From positions 3,348,001 to 3,412,000 of the forward strand of contig JABRWF010000002.1 in NCBI GenBank assembly GCA_018343915.1: a stretch of DNA of 64,000 nucleotides. Reading direction: 5' to 3'. Under the pieces are notes generated by a model. The model saw nothing but the letters and a program-made list of their open reading frames with translations, was not told where the DNA came from and made no database searches. The position numbers were made by a program, and so were the translations under genes. This document shows, piece after piece, positions 11,997-23,347 of the stretch. Positions within the stretch are counted from its first letter, which is position 1, and every line of letters begins with the position of its first letter. Source of the stretch: Agroathelia rolfsii (lineage: Eukaryota > Basidiomycota > Agaricomycetes > Amylocorticiales > Amylocorticiaceae).

Positions 11997-12501
11997 GTCT
12001 GCATTAGGAATGATGTCATAAGGTCACACGAACAATGAAATACGCTGAGGACTGACGGCACACCCGTCATAAAGCCTCGCTTTATCAACATTGATAGTCT
12101 TCAGAATGCATATTTTCTTTCTTTCTTTAGTCTACGTTGTCTCTTCCATCTGCACTTACCCAGTACTATATTTACAATTTACAATTTTATTTGTTTATGA
12201 TGGATGTGACGATATTTAGGAATGAAATTATATCATGGATTTAAAAGGCGATGCAGATGCACGGTCTTCAGCAAGCAGAAGAACGAAAGTGGTCCTTTAG
12301 CTGCGTAAATTATAGGCCCTGAGATCAACGACATTAGTACCTGAAGGAAAGCTATCATCTTGTCAACATCACATAAACCCAAATTGTACGGTCTTCCATA
12401 GGCAAGCTCCGATGTTCGCTGCCGCGGCGCTCACTTTGGGTTGAATCGGCGTAACTGATCCACCTTTCTTGTTACCAGGTCATTTTTATACCTCACGGAG
12501 C
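11997..12501. other. Intergenic, 505 bp
   Basis: AT-rich spacer between the decayed copy and the first intact F-box-like gene, presumably with the promoter of the latter. Nothing specific seen. Confidence 0.4.
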
Positions 12502-13704
12502 ATGCCGGCATCACTTCCTTCCGAAATCTGGCTAATCATACTACGCTGGGCGATGCAACCAAAAAATACCGACGTATACTGTACATCATATAAGCCTTTT
12601 CAGCGGCCTGCTCACCTTCTTTGGGGTCCTCGCGATTTGGATACTGGCATCGTAAAATTCAAGTTTGAGCTCATGAGTGTATGCCGGCTATGGTATTCGC
12701 TCATGCAATACCTGGATTTGCTGTATGAGGATATTTACATAGCACGGCGCGATCAGGTTGAAGCATTGAATGCAAGCTTGCTGAAACCGATCAGACAGGG
12801 TAACGCTATAGGAAGAGGGCCCCTTGTCTGTCGCCTACAAATTCCATATTCTATAACAACTACGAAACCGTCCGAACCGCTTCATTACCAAGATACGATT
12901 AAACTATGTCCTAATCTCAAGATCCTCTCTCGTACAACAATTGGGCCCAGCCCAGAAACGTTGTACTTCGACCTCGCTGGACCAAAGTGCCCGCCTTTGC
13001 ATAGTCTGAGACGCATTGACTGGTGGGACTACGGCAGAGCAACGCGCTCAGGGGGCATAAACTCTCTCTACGAGGTACTGCGCAATGCTCCCAATATCGA
13101 GTACCTTTCCTTAGGAGGCTCCTCCCGGGTTGATCTTTTCACCAACATTACCCTCTCGGCCTTACGTGTCTTGTGTATACACAAGATGACTACGGCTCTA
13201 CTGCATTACCTGTGCTTGTGGAACCTAACCGACCTGTCTCATGTTGTTGTCGTTTCCTTTGATCACAGGGGCCAACTTTCAGATCTTTGGTCTCGGTTTG
13301 GTCCGCAATTGTCTACGGTAGAATTTGGCTGTAGTATAAGCTTGCTCATGAAGGATTATATCTCTCCTGTTCTTCAATATTGCCGTGAGCTCAAGACGCT
13401 CAATTATTATTTATTTCTGACGTTACCCCCCGCTGATGCCTATGCGCCCGTGAATGCACCAGTATCTACTGTGGGATTGCACATACAGCCGTGTCATTCG
13501 CAGGGAAGCTCACAGCAATTCCAGCAGCATATGGAATTTCTCGTGGGCCCTGCTCTTCCGCTCCTGCAGGAAGTGGTATTCTACGGCCGGTGGGAACCTG
13601 ACATATTGAAGCAGATGGAGGCCTATCTGCCGAGGTTGCGTGATCGGGGCTGCAATGTGGTTTACACAGATGGATTGCCCGCGGAACACATATTTATATC
13701 GTAA
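12502..13704 (+). CDS. F-box-like protein, tandem copy 1
   Basis: Single exon, 400 residues from the ATG at 12502. The frame is open from 12469, but starting at MPASLPSEIW lines up with the paralogue start MSTQPLPPEIW. The N-terminus LPSEIWLIILRWA has the LPxEIxxxIL pattern of fungal F-box-like domains, which bind Skp1 in SCF ubiquitin ligases. The rest has regularly spaced leucines (CPNLKILS, PPLHSLRRIDWW, APNIEYLSLGG) and may form an irregular repeat fold for target recognition. Similarity to the gene at 14448 continues over the full length, and no introns are needed. The target is unknown, and the SCF role is inferred from the short N-terminal motif only. Confidence 0.65.
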   Translation: MPASLPSEIWLIILRWAMQPKNTDVYCTSYKPFQRPAHLLWGPRDLDTGIVKFKFELMSVCRLWYSLMQYLDLLYEDIYIARRDQVEALNASLLKPIRQGNAIGRGPLVCRLQIPYSITTTKPSEPLHYQDTIKLCPNLKILSRTTIGPSPETLYFDLAGPKCPPLHSLRRIDWWDYGRATRSGGINSLYEVLRNAPNIEYLSLGGSSRVDLFTNITLSALRVLCIHKMTTALLHYLCLWNLTDLSHVVVVSFDHRGQLSDLWSRFGPQLSTVEFGCSISLLMKDYISPVLQYCRELKTLNYYLFLTLPPADAYAPVNAPVSTVGLHIQPCHSQGSSQQFQQHMEFLVGPALPLLQEVVFYGRWEPDILKQMEAYLPRLRDRGCNVVYTDGLPAEHIFIS

Positions 13705-14447
13705 GAAGCATACCCGTGAAACAAGGTACGGCTTGGGATTTAAACGTGCTAGGACCTTTTTTTAAGCTTTCCGCAGGGCTCCGAACCAACCCACCTACAT
13801 GTAATAACGTGCGGACACTAATTATGAAAACATTCGCTGAAATGGATCGATCGACGGTCGCTATTGCAAATTAGTTGCAATCGAAGAAGACGTATTACTT
13901 GACCCCAAACTAATGACTAAGGCCTGATGTCCTGATAATCTCGGCGGCTCTAATTCGAAACCCTTAATTACGCTGGAAGATGTAGAATGGGGAAATTGGT
14001 CGGGATAACCATGACTGCCGTTACGCCGGTTGCAAGGTTGTAGCCCCAAAATCCCTTCCACGGAGGAGGATGTAATGAATCAGACGTTGGAATAGAGTCA
14101 GTCCATCGAACTTAAAAGCAAACTCGGAATCGTTTCGCGGCAAGAAATATATCTGCTTGAGTCTCGACTATGCCATTACTACCGCAAAAGACTCTACATA
14201 TTAGCGCATATATTCCTCCTATGTTTCCCTTGTTTCTTGTTCCTTGCATGTTCCGTTCAATGAGTATATAGACCCTTCATGTATGTACAACAGCTTGGAG
14301 TAGCACCTTTCCTCGAAATCGACATTCCTGCACCGCCACTACTACTTATCTTCAAGTTATCATACTTATCGCTTACGGCCTCTTAAAGCCTCCTTTTCTA
14401 CATTTCATCCTTCCCTATCACGTCTACCTTTTCTGCATCCCGATATC
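13705..14447. other. Intergenic, 743 bp
   Basis: Spacer between the two tandem F-box-like genes. It holds a TATA-like element but no coding signal. Confidence 0.4.
14265..14270 (+). promoter_or_regulatory. TATA-like element upstream of F-box-like copy 2
   Basis: TATATA 178 bp before the ATG at 14448, followed by pyrimidine-rich sequence. A plausible core promoter, not proven. Confidence 0.3.
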
Positions 14448-15656
14448 ATGTCCACTCAACCTCTTCCTCCTGAAATCTGGCTAGACATACTACGTTGGGC
14501 AACACAACCCGACAAAGAAGACTTTTGCACGTCGTACCAACCCTTTCAGCGACCTGCCCAACTGGTTTTAGGCCTCCATGACCCGGATAGCGTCACGAAG
14601 TTCAAGCTTGTCTTAATGAGTGTCTGCCGGCTATGGCATTCACTTATGCAAGATGCTCTATACGAAGATATCGGCATAGGAAGAGATCTTGCCAAGGCAC
14701 TCAACACGAGTCTTCTTAAGCCAACGGGACGGAACGATATAGACAGACGGTCCCTTGTTCGCCGCCTGCAGATTTCATACTCTGCAACAGCAACGGAGAC
14801 TTCCGCACCGCCGTTCTGCTTGGACACCATTAAGTTGTGCCCTAATCTCGAGGTTCTCTCTCGTCCAACAATCGGAGAACGCACGGACACCCCGCGTTTT
14901 GAATTTGACGCGCCTGAGTGCCCACCTTTACATTCATTAAAGCGCATCGACTGGTGGCATGATAACGAAGCATCGCGAACAGGAGGAATAAACTCCCTCT
15001 ATGATGTGCTGAACAACGCTCCCAACGTCGAGTATATCTCTTTGGGGGGCTTCCCTTGGCCCGGGTTTTCCCCTAACCGACAAGTGCACATCACTCTCGC
15101 GGCTTTACGTACGCTATGCATACACAAGATGAACATGCTTCTCCTACACTATCTGTGCCTGTGGGACTTGCCCCAACTTTCTCACATCGTCATCGTTATT
15201 CCTTTCGGGGGTGGAGACGTCCTTTCGAATTTGTGGAACCAGTTTGGTTCTCAATTGACCACGGTAGAGCTCGGTTGCAGCATGCGTTTCCTCATGGAGG
15301 ACTACCTTTCTCCTATCCTACGCTCCTGTGTAAGGCTCGAGACTCTGAATTACTACATGTATTTCACGCTACCCCCTATTGGCATGTGCCAACTCGCGGA
15401 TACACTAGTATCTACCGTGGGATTGCACGCACAGGCGAATCTTTCGCTGCCCCCGGACAAAGCCGTACAGCTCGTTCAGCGCCATTTGGACTTCCTTGTA
15501 GGTCCCGCATTTCCACACCTACGTAGGGTGGTGCTCTACGGTCGATGGGACGCTGCCTCATTAAAAGAGATGAAGACGTACCTTCCCAAGCTGCGTAGTC
15601 GGGGCTGCGATGTAGTTGATGCAGATGGACTGTCAATGGAACTTGTAGATTTTTAA
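14448..15656 (+). CDS. F-box-like protein, tandem copy 2
   Basis: Single exon, 402 residues, starting MSTQPLPPEIWLDILRWA. It is collinear with the gene at 12502: conserved blocks include CTSYQPFQRPAQL, LMSVCRLWHSLMQ, LYEDI, DTIKLCPNLEVLSR, RIDWW, GGINSLYDVL, VEYISLGG and the shared ending DFLVGPAFPHLRRVVLYGRW. The F-box-like first 20 residues suggest an SCF substrate adaptor. No catalytic motif, signal peptide or membrane segment is visible. Absence of introns contrasts with the intron-dense neighbours. I do not recognise an orthologue with known function. Confidence 0.65.
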   Translation: MSTQPLPPEIWLDILRWATQPDKEDFCTSYQPFQRPAQLVLGLHDPDSVTKFKLVLMSVCRLWHSLMQDALYEDIGIGRDLAKALNTSLLKPTGRNDIDRRSLVRRLQISYSATATETSAPPFCLDTIKLCPNLEVLSRPTIGERTDTPRFEFDAPECPPLHSLKRIDWWHDNEASRTGGINSLYDVLNNAPNVEYISLGGFPWPGFSPNRQVHITLAALRTLCIHKMNMLLLHYLCLWDLPQLSHIVIVIPFGGGDVLSNLWNQFGSQLTTVELGCSMRFLMEDYLSPILRSCVRLETLNYYMYFTLPPIGMCQLADTLVSTVGLHAQANLSLPPDKAVQLVQRHLDFLVGPAFPHLRRVVLYGRWDAASLKEMKTYLPKLRSRGCDVVDADGLSMELVDF

Positions 15657-16189
15657 TCTAGAAACGCGTTAGATCGTAACCGATAGGATCGTAAATTATA
15701 CGAAGATAATGATTTCAATTTCTTTCATATGACACTAGCATACAACTTGGTCTCGGATACGCATACGATTGTTAACTTATACATGTAAATACTGTTAATT
15801 CTCATGAAAATTTCTGATCAAAAACATTAATATCGAAGGAGTACTAGTTGACCTATTATAGGCCCATTAAGAGCATATACAGTGTAGGTGGAATGTCAAT
15901 GATTAAGGCCTATTAAGGTACGATTTTCACAAGAGCCGCATAATGGTGTTTACGGAAGATTCTGGTGACATGGTTAGTCAAGCGCAGTTGGGTTGATAAT
16001 CTCAAACGTCCAAGAGTGTGTGGAGACAACGAAAACCAGATTTGCCAATGCCTAGTTTTATAAGTTTTCGTAGCCGGCGGCGGAAGGCAGGATTAGTATC
16101 GTCCATGCGCTCATTAACCACCGCTGTTCGTGCGAATACAAACTGCAAGAGGATCCAGGATAAAGCTCCGAGTAAATCTCAACGAAGGT
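15657..16189. other. Intergenic, about 530 bp
   Basis: 3' flank of F-box-like copy 2. AT-rich with no supportable gene. Confidence 0.4.
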
Positions 16190-16199
16190 TTAGGCCAGT

Positions 16200-17430
16200 G
16201 CAGGGTTCATTCTTTTTATTGATATCTCTTGGAGCCAAGACAATGGAGACGCTTGGTCGAGTGCACTATGATCAGGGATAGGGGTAGGTGGGATGAACAT
16301 ATCGAGAAGCGGAGGTACAGCATGTGGCATTTGCTCTTTGGGCCAAATAATTCCAATGATCTCACCCAAGACTTTTTCCAACGTTCTGCGGAATCAAGCG
16401 ATGGCAGTGGACCGAAAGCAAGATGCTTTAGATTGGAAAAGAATGGTAATTTTAATCTTTCAAAAACCTCTTCCGTTGGATCAGAGCAAGTCGAATTCTT
16501 TTATTCAAGTGTGGAAAGGACGTGAACGCATGAAAACTTTCTCATCCTCCCAAAGACCTAATTCCAAGGTCTTGTGCCTACGTGTGTCAACTGAAATACC
16601 CATTATAATGCATGACAACCGATTAATAAGTCTTTTGAGGCTCGGGGCGATATCATTTAGGATATTTGGCATAGCACCGTAATTTTCTAGAACGATTGAG
16701 ACACCAAGGCATTTTTTTTAATTCCATAATGTAGTCGAGCAGAGTGTTGGTTATATATGGCTGGATGGCAAGCATAAATTGACACTGAGAGACCCGAAGC
16801 GGCTGTTCAGGGAAAGATGAAATAAGATCGTTTGTCAAGATCATCGTAATTCAGTTTGATAGCATCCAATGAGCACAAATTTTGAATGTAAGGAGAGCTC
16901 TCCAGTAATCCAGAGATGAGGCCGGTAGGGGATGGTAAAACGGTTTTCGGGTGGAGTGCTTGTGAGGCCGAGATAGAACTCGACCAAGTCTGAAACCTCC
17001 GCATCATCCCAGAGAAGCAGACAGCTGTGCAAGTGAAGGCTTCGTAAGACAAGTAAGAGATATGTATACTAGGTATGTACTAGCAGTGATATATCCGCCC
17101 CAGGGAAAGGAACTTGTTGTCTCGGAGTTCGGAAAGTCTTACCGGTCTCCCGATCCACTGGCCATACGGCCATACCCTCCGAGTCATCTGCAGACAACTT
17201 AATAGTCAACAAAGAATCAGGATTTCCGTCTCTAATGACAACTATACTTATGTGCATTGAAATCTGACGTAAAATTAATCCACTGGAATATAATCAACTT
17301 TATACCAGTAATACTAATACTTACTGATAGGTTTCTAGCGCTTGCGTCATCCCATATTTTCCTACACCACTCGTTGACGTAGACCGCATTTCTACTAGTA
17401 CATTGTACTTGAACCACTGACAGGTTCTTA
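16200..17430 (-). pseudogene. Probable relic of an F-box/leucine-rich gene
   Basis: Reading the minus strand, fragments with leucine-rich F-box character appear in order but in different frames: VNEWCRKIWDDAS near 17390, LRSLHLHSCLLLWDDAEVSDL near 17010, then ESSPYIQNLCSLDAIKLNYDDL in another frame near 16880. CLGVSIVLENYGAMPNIL follows near 16700 and LPFFSNLKHLAFGPLPSL near 16420. Stops and frame changes between them are not all explained by introns with good splice sites. A decayed gene is more likely than an active one, but a live multi-exon gene cannot be excluded without transcript data. Confidence 0.4.
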
Positions 17431-17452
17431 CACTGGCTCATTGACTTTCGAT

Positions 17453-19046
17453 ATGGGGAGGCTTGAAGATCTGCCACTTGAGCTCTATGAAGCTATCATC
17501 GCTCAGACTGACACTTCAGATCACTCAAGTTCTATATGGGCTCTTAGTAATGCGATACCCCGCTCACCAGTGCCTACAAATGCAATTTATACTCACATTC
17601 GCCTCACTCACGCATCACAAATCGTTAAGCTGACCTTGTACTTGCGAAAATCACCGGAAATCACTACGAGAATCAAAACTTTCGCCATGGAGGCATGGGT
17701 TGTTGATGCCGACGTTGCGATCAACTTGATTCGGATGCTCCCCACACTAAAATCCCTAACCATCTTTGTGGGTACCAACTTTGCTCCTGAGCACATGTCA
17801 GACTTGTTCAATAAGCCGATGGTGGCATTGAAAAACCTCAATATACGGTTTAGGCCTTAGTAAGGGACTATCTCCTAGCTATATGTTAGCCAATCTAATA
17901 CCTGATCTCAGTGTTCAGAGGGCGTCTTACTACCATTTCCTCAAGGTCTGATGATTCACTTTAGACGCTTGATACGTACTCAAACATCTTGCTTAGGGGG
18001 CCTACTTTGATTCAATGTTAACTGCTATTTCGAAGTGGCCGACCAGCGAACATCGCACCATCTCCTTGATACAGGATCCACTTGATCCAGATGCGGCCAA
18101 AGAGAATATGTTTGCCCAGCCCATAGTTTTCTTCCATCTCGACCCTTTCGTGGCCCTTGTTCGTTCCCCCTACTTTCAAAATATCAAATTCCTTCGATTA
18201 CGACTACCTACACGCCAAATTGTCCCTCATATATCTGTACCTGGTGCATCACCGTCACTCGAATTCCTTGATCTGTCGACGTGTAGTGTCTTGGAGAAAG
18301 ACATAAGCCCTCTACTCGAACGTCTGGTTAAACTGCGTCATCTAGTCCTCGATGGATGTGGCGTTATTCGCAGCGAGCAGAATGAAGCGGACTGGGAAGC
18401 ACTCGGAGTGGCATGCGCAACTGCTGGTGTTCAAAGGGCTAGGGAACGCGAAAAGAAGCTGCGCATATGGATGGAAGAAAACTACACTCAACTAACGTTG
18501 GTCAACTCGGACGAGGAGGGTGAAGATGAGTTGGACGAGCTCGAAGCGATGGAAGAGGAAAAGAAGAAAAAGAAGAGGCCAGGAAGGAGTGGGCTCGGTA
18601 CATCCACAGTTTCGATTCGAAAGCACATCCAAGGTTCAAATAGACCGAGGTTACCGAGAATCCGGATCCTTCCCATAGTGCCTTCACTGAGATCGTTGAC
18701 GGTCACAGCTCACAGTGCCGCCCCGTTCAATCGATATCCAGCCTTTGAGCTCGCATTCCAGAAAGGCTATCAGCAAGGAATACATATGCAGAACGAGATA
18801 CGCTCCAGAACACGTATATCCCATAAACGCGGGACGCGTGTTTTACGGTTTGAAGATGACTATCAAAGCGAATTAGAGGAGGGGTTTGCCGGATTGGAAG
18901 ACATCAATCCCGATTTCTCAGACTGGTATACAGATGCCTCCATTCCGGTGTTGTGTCTTGCAGGGGGAGGAAAAGACTCGCCAGTGAATCATGCTAATGG
19001 TTGCGCCCACCAGGAAGCATGGCGTTTATGGGAGGACCAGATTTAG
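17453..19046 (+). CDS. F-box / leucine-rich protein
   Basis: Three exons (17453-17859, 17912-17945, 17997-19046), 496 residues. The start MGRLEDLPLELYEAIIAQTD has the LPxELxxxI pattern of an F-box. Leucine-rich segments follow (MLPTLKSLTIFVG, FLRLRLP, LEFLDLSTC, LRHLVLDGCG), the usual target-binding part of F-box proteins in SCF ubiquitin ligases. A highly charged insert around residues 340-375 has an acidic run followed by five lysines. The C-terminal part is hydrophilic. It does not resemble the tandem pair at 12.5 and 14.4 kb closely. The substrate is unknown. The 34-nt middle exon is supported by frame (YVQRASYYHFLK). Confidence 0.65.
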
Positions 19047-19295
19047 TGTATAATATCACATTTTGTATAATCTACTATGCATACGTTAATCTATAGACGC
19101 TTGGATGTGCTTGGATGAAATATAATAATTTACCCATGAGCGCATCAGATGATTGTGTAGATGTGACGTAATGGAAATGAACTCGGAATTGTCATATAGA
19201 CGGAGTGGTGCACACGCAGCACACTGGTATAAAACCTCATCGTACTGACTTAGCTCGTCGGGGAACCTATTGCTACCTTGGTTGTCGTCTATAAA

Positions 19296-21078
19296 ATGTC
19301 TTCCGAGCAACCTCCAACCAATGCGTTCGCTCGCCTGATTAGATCGATGAGCGTCAGGAAAGCACCTCCGGTCGCTGCTTCACCTTCACAAACTGTAGCC
19401 AACGGGGAGATAACTGCACCTGGAACAACTGTCCTTGAACAAGGCAATCCACCGCCTACCAATACAGAGGCAACGCAGTCAACTAGTACTACCGGTAGTC
19501 GACCACCGTCTCCTCCGCCCACCGCGTTCCAAAAATTCGTGAATCTGGTTAGTGGTCGCTCCTTCGGACAGTCATCTGAGGGAACGGAGTTTCCGCCTAG
19601 AGAATGGTTTGAGGAGGAGAGACCGCAGTCGCCGCCCGCTGGCCCTGCGGCTGCCAATGCACCATCTGGTCCTCTTCTGTCATCTACACCAGGACGAAAT
19701 ACCTCGGGACCCAATGGTATTCTTTCAGCAGACACTGACTTGAACTCAAGGCGTCCCGCTTATGAGCGTGCAGGCTCTTCAGCGGTCCGTGATGTGGCAG
19801 AGGCAGAGCCCATGACACTTGCACAAAAGATCACGGCACTTATGTCTACCATGTCGCCCTCCGAGGCAGCCTTAACAGCAACGCCCCCACTTCAATCATC
19901 AGCCGAGGGATCTCATGAGCCTCCTTCACCCGATACCCCTCTCGCAGATTCTAGACTTGCTGCCTTATTGTCATCCGCGACCGTCATGAATGGATCCTCC
20001 TCAGGAGATCGAAAATCTGTATGGGATATCTTGGATCGGATGCGATCGCCTAGCAGTAATAACGATAAAGGTAAACAGCCGGAAACCTCTGGTCCCGGTT
20101 CTCCACCAGTACTGGAATCTGCAGACGAAAGCATCATGATGTATTCACCTCTCCTGCCTAATGCCGACTCGCGGATTCAACTCGCGGAAATCGAGACTGT
20201 GTTCGATAACCGTGAACACTTCGCCGGGACCCCGCCGCCGGGGCCTGTTGACCACGAAGACATCCCGGAGGATTTGGATGCCCAGAACCACCAAGAAATT
20301 CCGTTAACGGGAGACACTTCTGATGCTGCTCAGTCCGAAGCTCCAAAGTGGCAGGCTACATGGAGTAAAATCAAGGATACAGCCCAGGAAAAGATCGTCG
20401 CGCCTATCATGGAACGTCAGCATACCAGAGAGATATGGGTACCATCTGCAACTGAAATATCTTTCCAATCGACTTGGTGGGGCTATCGATTGTAAGGCTA
20501 TGTTTTCTCGGATACTAGTTTACGCTTCACTAACGAGGCCGGTCTTTAGATATCTACCCCCTCCAGTTCTTGATATCCTTAGCAATAAACAGCTCAAAGC
20601 AACACAACGTGCAACCATGATCACAACGAGTCTCAAGTGGTTTATAGATCGTCTCCCAGTTAATGTCCTACCTGTGCAGTTTCGCGCGCCTGCATCGATG
20701 ATCAAACGATTGTCACCCTACCTTGGATACATTGGCACATTCATATCTTGGAGCTGGGGAGCCATCCGATCTTTCGATAAAGGTTTTCTTCTTCTTCTGT
20801 GTTGCATATGTATCTTCATGTTCGGGACTCATTTTGATGTAGGACATGGTGTCATTCTGACGGCCACATGGCTCTTGCCGGTCGCTCTTGTCCCAAGCTC
20901 TTGGGATATCAACGAAATTCCCGTTAGGACTGTTTCATCGCCTGCTACACAAACAGCCGGACCATCGTCTCGAGATGTCCCACCTCCACCTCCACCTCCC
21001 CCACCTCCAGAAGCATCGACATCTGCTAGCCGAGGGAACGGAAAAGGGAAGAAACCAACCTCAAATGCCATGCTCTGA
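19296..21078 (+). CDS. Proline-rich two-pass membrane protein, function unknown
   Basis: Three exons (19296-20491, 20550-20782, 20843-21078), 554 residues. The first 400 residues are Ser/Pro/Ala-rich and look disordered. The C-terminal part has two hydrophobic stretches, YIGTFISWSWGAI and HGVILTATWLLPVALVP, separated by a short charged segment, so a hairpin or two-pass topology is likely. After them comes a run of ten prolines near residue 520 and a lysine-rich end. It starts 249 bp after the F-box gene on the same strand. I do not recognise the family. The proline run could bind SH3 or profilin-type domains, which is inference only. Confidence 0.55.
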
Positions 21079-21268
21079 TATATCTGTACTCTTATCCAGA
21101 TCGATCTACGACCATGGTGAGAGCTCCAACAGTTTTGGATGCGTGTATGCAGGTACTCAGGTATTCATCCCTTCTAGTTAAATACACTATCCTTTAAGAC
21201 TTTCATACCCACATGTAATCTATTTCTGCTGTGAATATACATGAGCATACCCGTGACAAATGGCTACG

Positions 21269-21952
21269 TTAGACGAAGAATGTAGAGAGCCATTTTGCCT
21301 CGGCCTCCATTTCTTCCATGCTTCTTGGCTTTCTATCCTCTTCTGCGTCTACGCCAACCGACCTAGATGGCTTTTGAATGTTTTGATGAAGCTGTGGAAG
21401 CGCCTTCTCATAGTTCTCCAAAGCAGGGTAGACGTCATCATTGCGTCCTGAAGGTGGTGAGAATATGTCCCCAGAAGATTTCCTGGGTAAGATATGGAAG
21501 TGCACGTGTGGGATAGTCTGTCCTGCTGCTTTGCCATCCTATGTCGCTTCATTAATGCTATGAATCCCAAATAAGTTTAATAGCGCTGAATACCTGACAT
21601 GCGATTGTGAGAGCATCAGCATTGTACTCCTGTTGGATGATGCTGCCAACTCGCTGTACGGACAACATCAAGTCCGAGATTTCCGAGGGTGTCAAGTCAG
21701 CAACCCGCATAGCTGGTCGTGCTGGAGCAACCAAGACGTCTAGATCGATCAAATAAAAGAGTATTTTCGTAAGATACTCGATGATGATGCTGATGCCTCC
21801 ATAGTCAGGAGCATTGTTCAGGTTGACATGTTGCACGTACGGCCCGGTACGAGTGGTTTCAAATTGACGATAGCATATGAAAGAGCCGAGACGGATTTAT
21901 AGAAAACTTGTCTTGTTACTTCGATGCTCGAGAAAAGGATGGGGCTGGTCAT
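21269..21952 (-). CDS. HIT-family hydrolase (Fhit/Ap3A hydrolase-like)
   Basis: Three exons (21952-21841, 21739-21594, 21538-21269), 175 residues. The N-terminus has SYAIVNLKPLVPGHVLVAPARP, and the HIT triad loop HVHFHILPR is in exon 3. These are the family's nucleotide-binding and catalytic segments, where the middle histidine forms the nucleotidyl intermediate. The length and the extended C-terminal helix with EKALPQL...MEEMEAEAKWL match fungal Hnt2/Fhit proteins, which cleave Ap3A and related dinucleotides. The acceptor at 21739 regenerates His-Val of PGHVLVAP. It is convergent with the membrane protein gene, 190 bp away. Confidence 0.88.
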
Positions 21953-22526
21953 GTTTATCAAGTGTTATGGGCTATTAGTCAAGCTGCTCAATAATTGGCG
22001 CGTCAAAAACCGACTCGGACGTCGCCTATGACTTGGCCGGTTAACACCATTACAGGATTGTCTCAATGTCCATCATGATCATCTAATTTTTGCTTGCGCA
22101 GCACTTCGGCCCACACACGGCCTCCCTATACGGCCTTCCGTTCGAATCAAGTGTATCACTAAACAGTTATGGGGATCTGTCGATTCACCAATCAATTTGC
22201 TCTCGTAATCATCCAAACTGATTCACAGGAGACGTCTAATTAAATCATTTATGAGTCAATGAAACGATCCGAATGTAGCCGATTCGGACTCAAGGTTGTT
22301 GACCACATGTACTACCGGTAAATCTCCCAACTTAGAACCCTTTAGCATAGTGGGGTATTCTACTGACGGCGCTCCGTCGACGGTGAAGGGGTATTGAACA
22401 TGATTAAACTAGTGATATAACCACGTGTAATGCCGGGCTGTTCCGGGCTTTGGCAAGTTCGATTGCAACATATAAGAAGACCAAATTTCGTGTTTTTCCA
22501 ATCCAGAGAACAATTGTATCTGTATC
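21953..22526. other. Divergent intergenic region, 574 bp
   Basis: Upstream of both the HIT gene (minus) and the ABM-like gene (plus). No gene seen. A GTTCGAATC string near 22140 resembles a tRNA B box, but no A box or cloverleaf fits around it. Confidence 0.4.
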
Positions 22527-23347
22527 ATGGGCTACTGCACCGAGATCCTGCGCGCTCCTGCCACCCAAGCTTTCCAGGGCGACGTTAGCTTGTCAAAGCC
22601 GGCTTTCGACTATTGCAAAACTATTCCGGGCCATATTCGGTTCGCTTTGCTTGGCCTATGCAACAGTGTAATTTAACTGAAGTTCCTTGATCACAGTGGA
22701 TGGGCTGGCATCCAAGTTGAAGATGCAAGCGTCGGGCATCTCATTTTGAGTATGAAGTAAATTCTAAAAAGCGTACTATCGACTTAACAATGCGATCTAA
22801 TTAGATTGGGAAACATACGAGGCCCACCATAGTATTCACGGTACCAAAACTCATGAGGAGCTTTTGGCATCACTCAAGGATGTTCTGGCCGGTAAACCGG
22901 ATATCGTTCACTCCTAGTAAGCCTTCGAGGATCAATTGATCATAGCATACATTCGATGGTTGTTGACCCATCGTAGTTTGAACAGAGATATTGAACCAGT
23001 GTTATCTTCGCCAACGATCTCGATCACATATCTAGTTGCTAGAAATGGCCTCACGGAAGAAGCCAAAGACGCATTGCAAAAGTTCTTCAAGTGGGTTGAT
23101 GAGAACCAACTGAGTAAGAGTGCCTATGGCGAAACCGTCGAACATTCTGGAGAGCATGTTTTGCTCATTGGTTGGGAGTCGGTTGAGGTCGGATGCAATT
23201 TTTCCTTCATGCCTGGGATCTGTACCTTTTAATCTAACGCATACTATTTAGGATCACTATGCAAACGCGCCCAGTGCAGACATTATACTGCCTATGCGCG
23301 CGCATTGGATTCCAAGTATCGTACACGCCAGGATGACGGCTCAATAG
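22527..23347 (+). CDS. Dimeric alpha-beta barrel (ABM-like) protein with two halves
   Basis: Five exons (22527-22639, 22697-22749, 22805-22916, 22977-23187, 23252-23347), 194 residues. The first half has PGHIRGWAGIQVED, then LILNWETYEAHHSI. The second has ISITYLVARNG, a long helix (EEAKDALQKFFKWV), then HVLLIGWESVEDHYANA. The repeated beta-helix-beta pattern ending in W-E-x-x-E-x-H is that of antibiotic-biosynthesis-monooxygenase-like folds, where two such domains pair to form a barrel. This gene carries both in one chain. The enzymatic role is unknown, and many such fungal proteins are uncharacterised. All boundaries use GT-AG sites and restore continuous motifs. Confidence 0.6.

Noticed and set aside
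22130..22150. B-box-like GTTCGAATC
   Set aside because: No A box about 40 nt upstream and no cloverleaf pairing.
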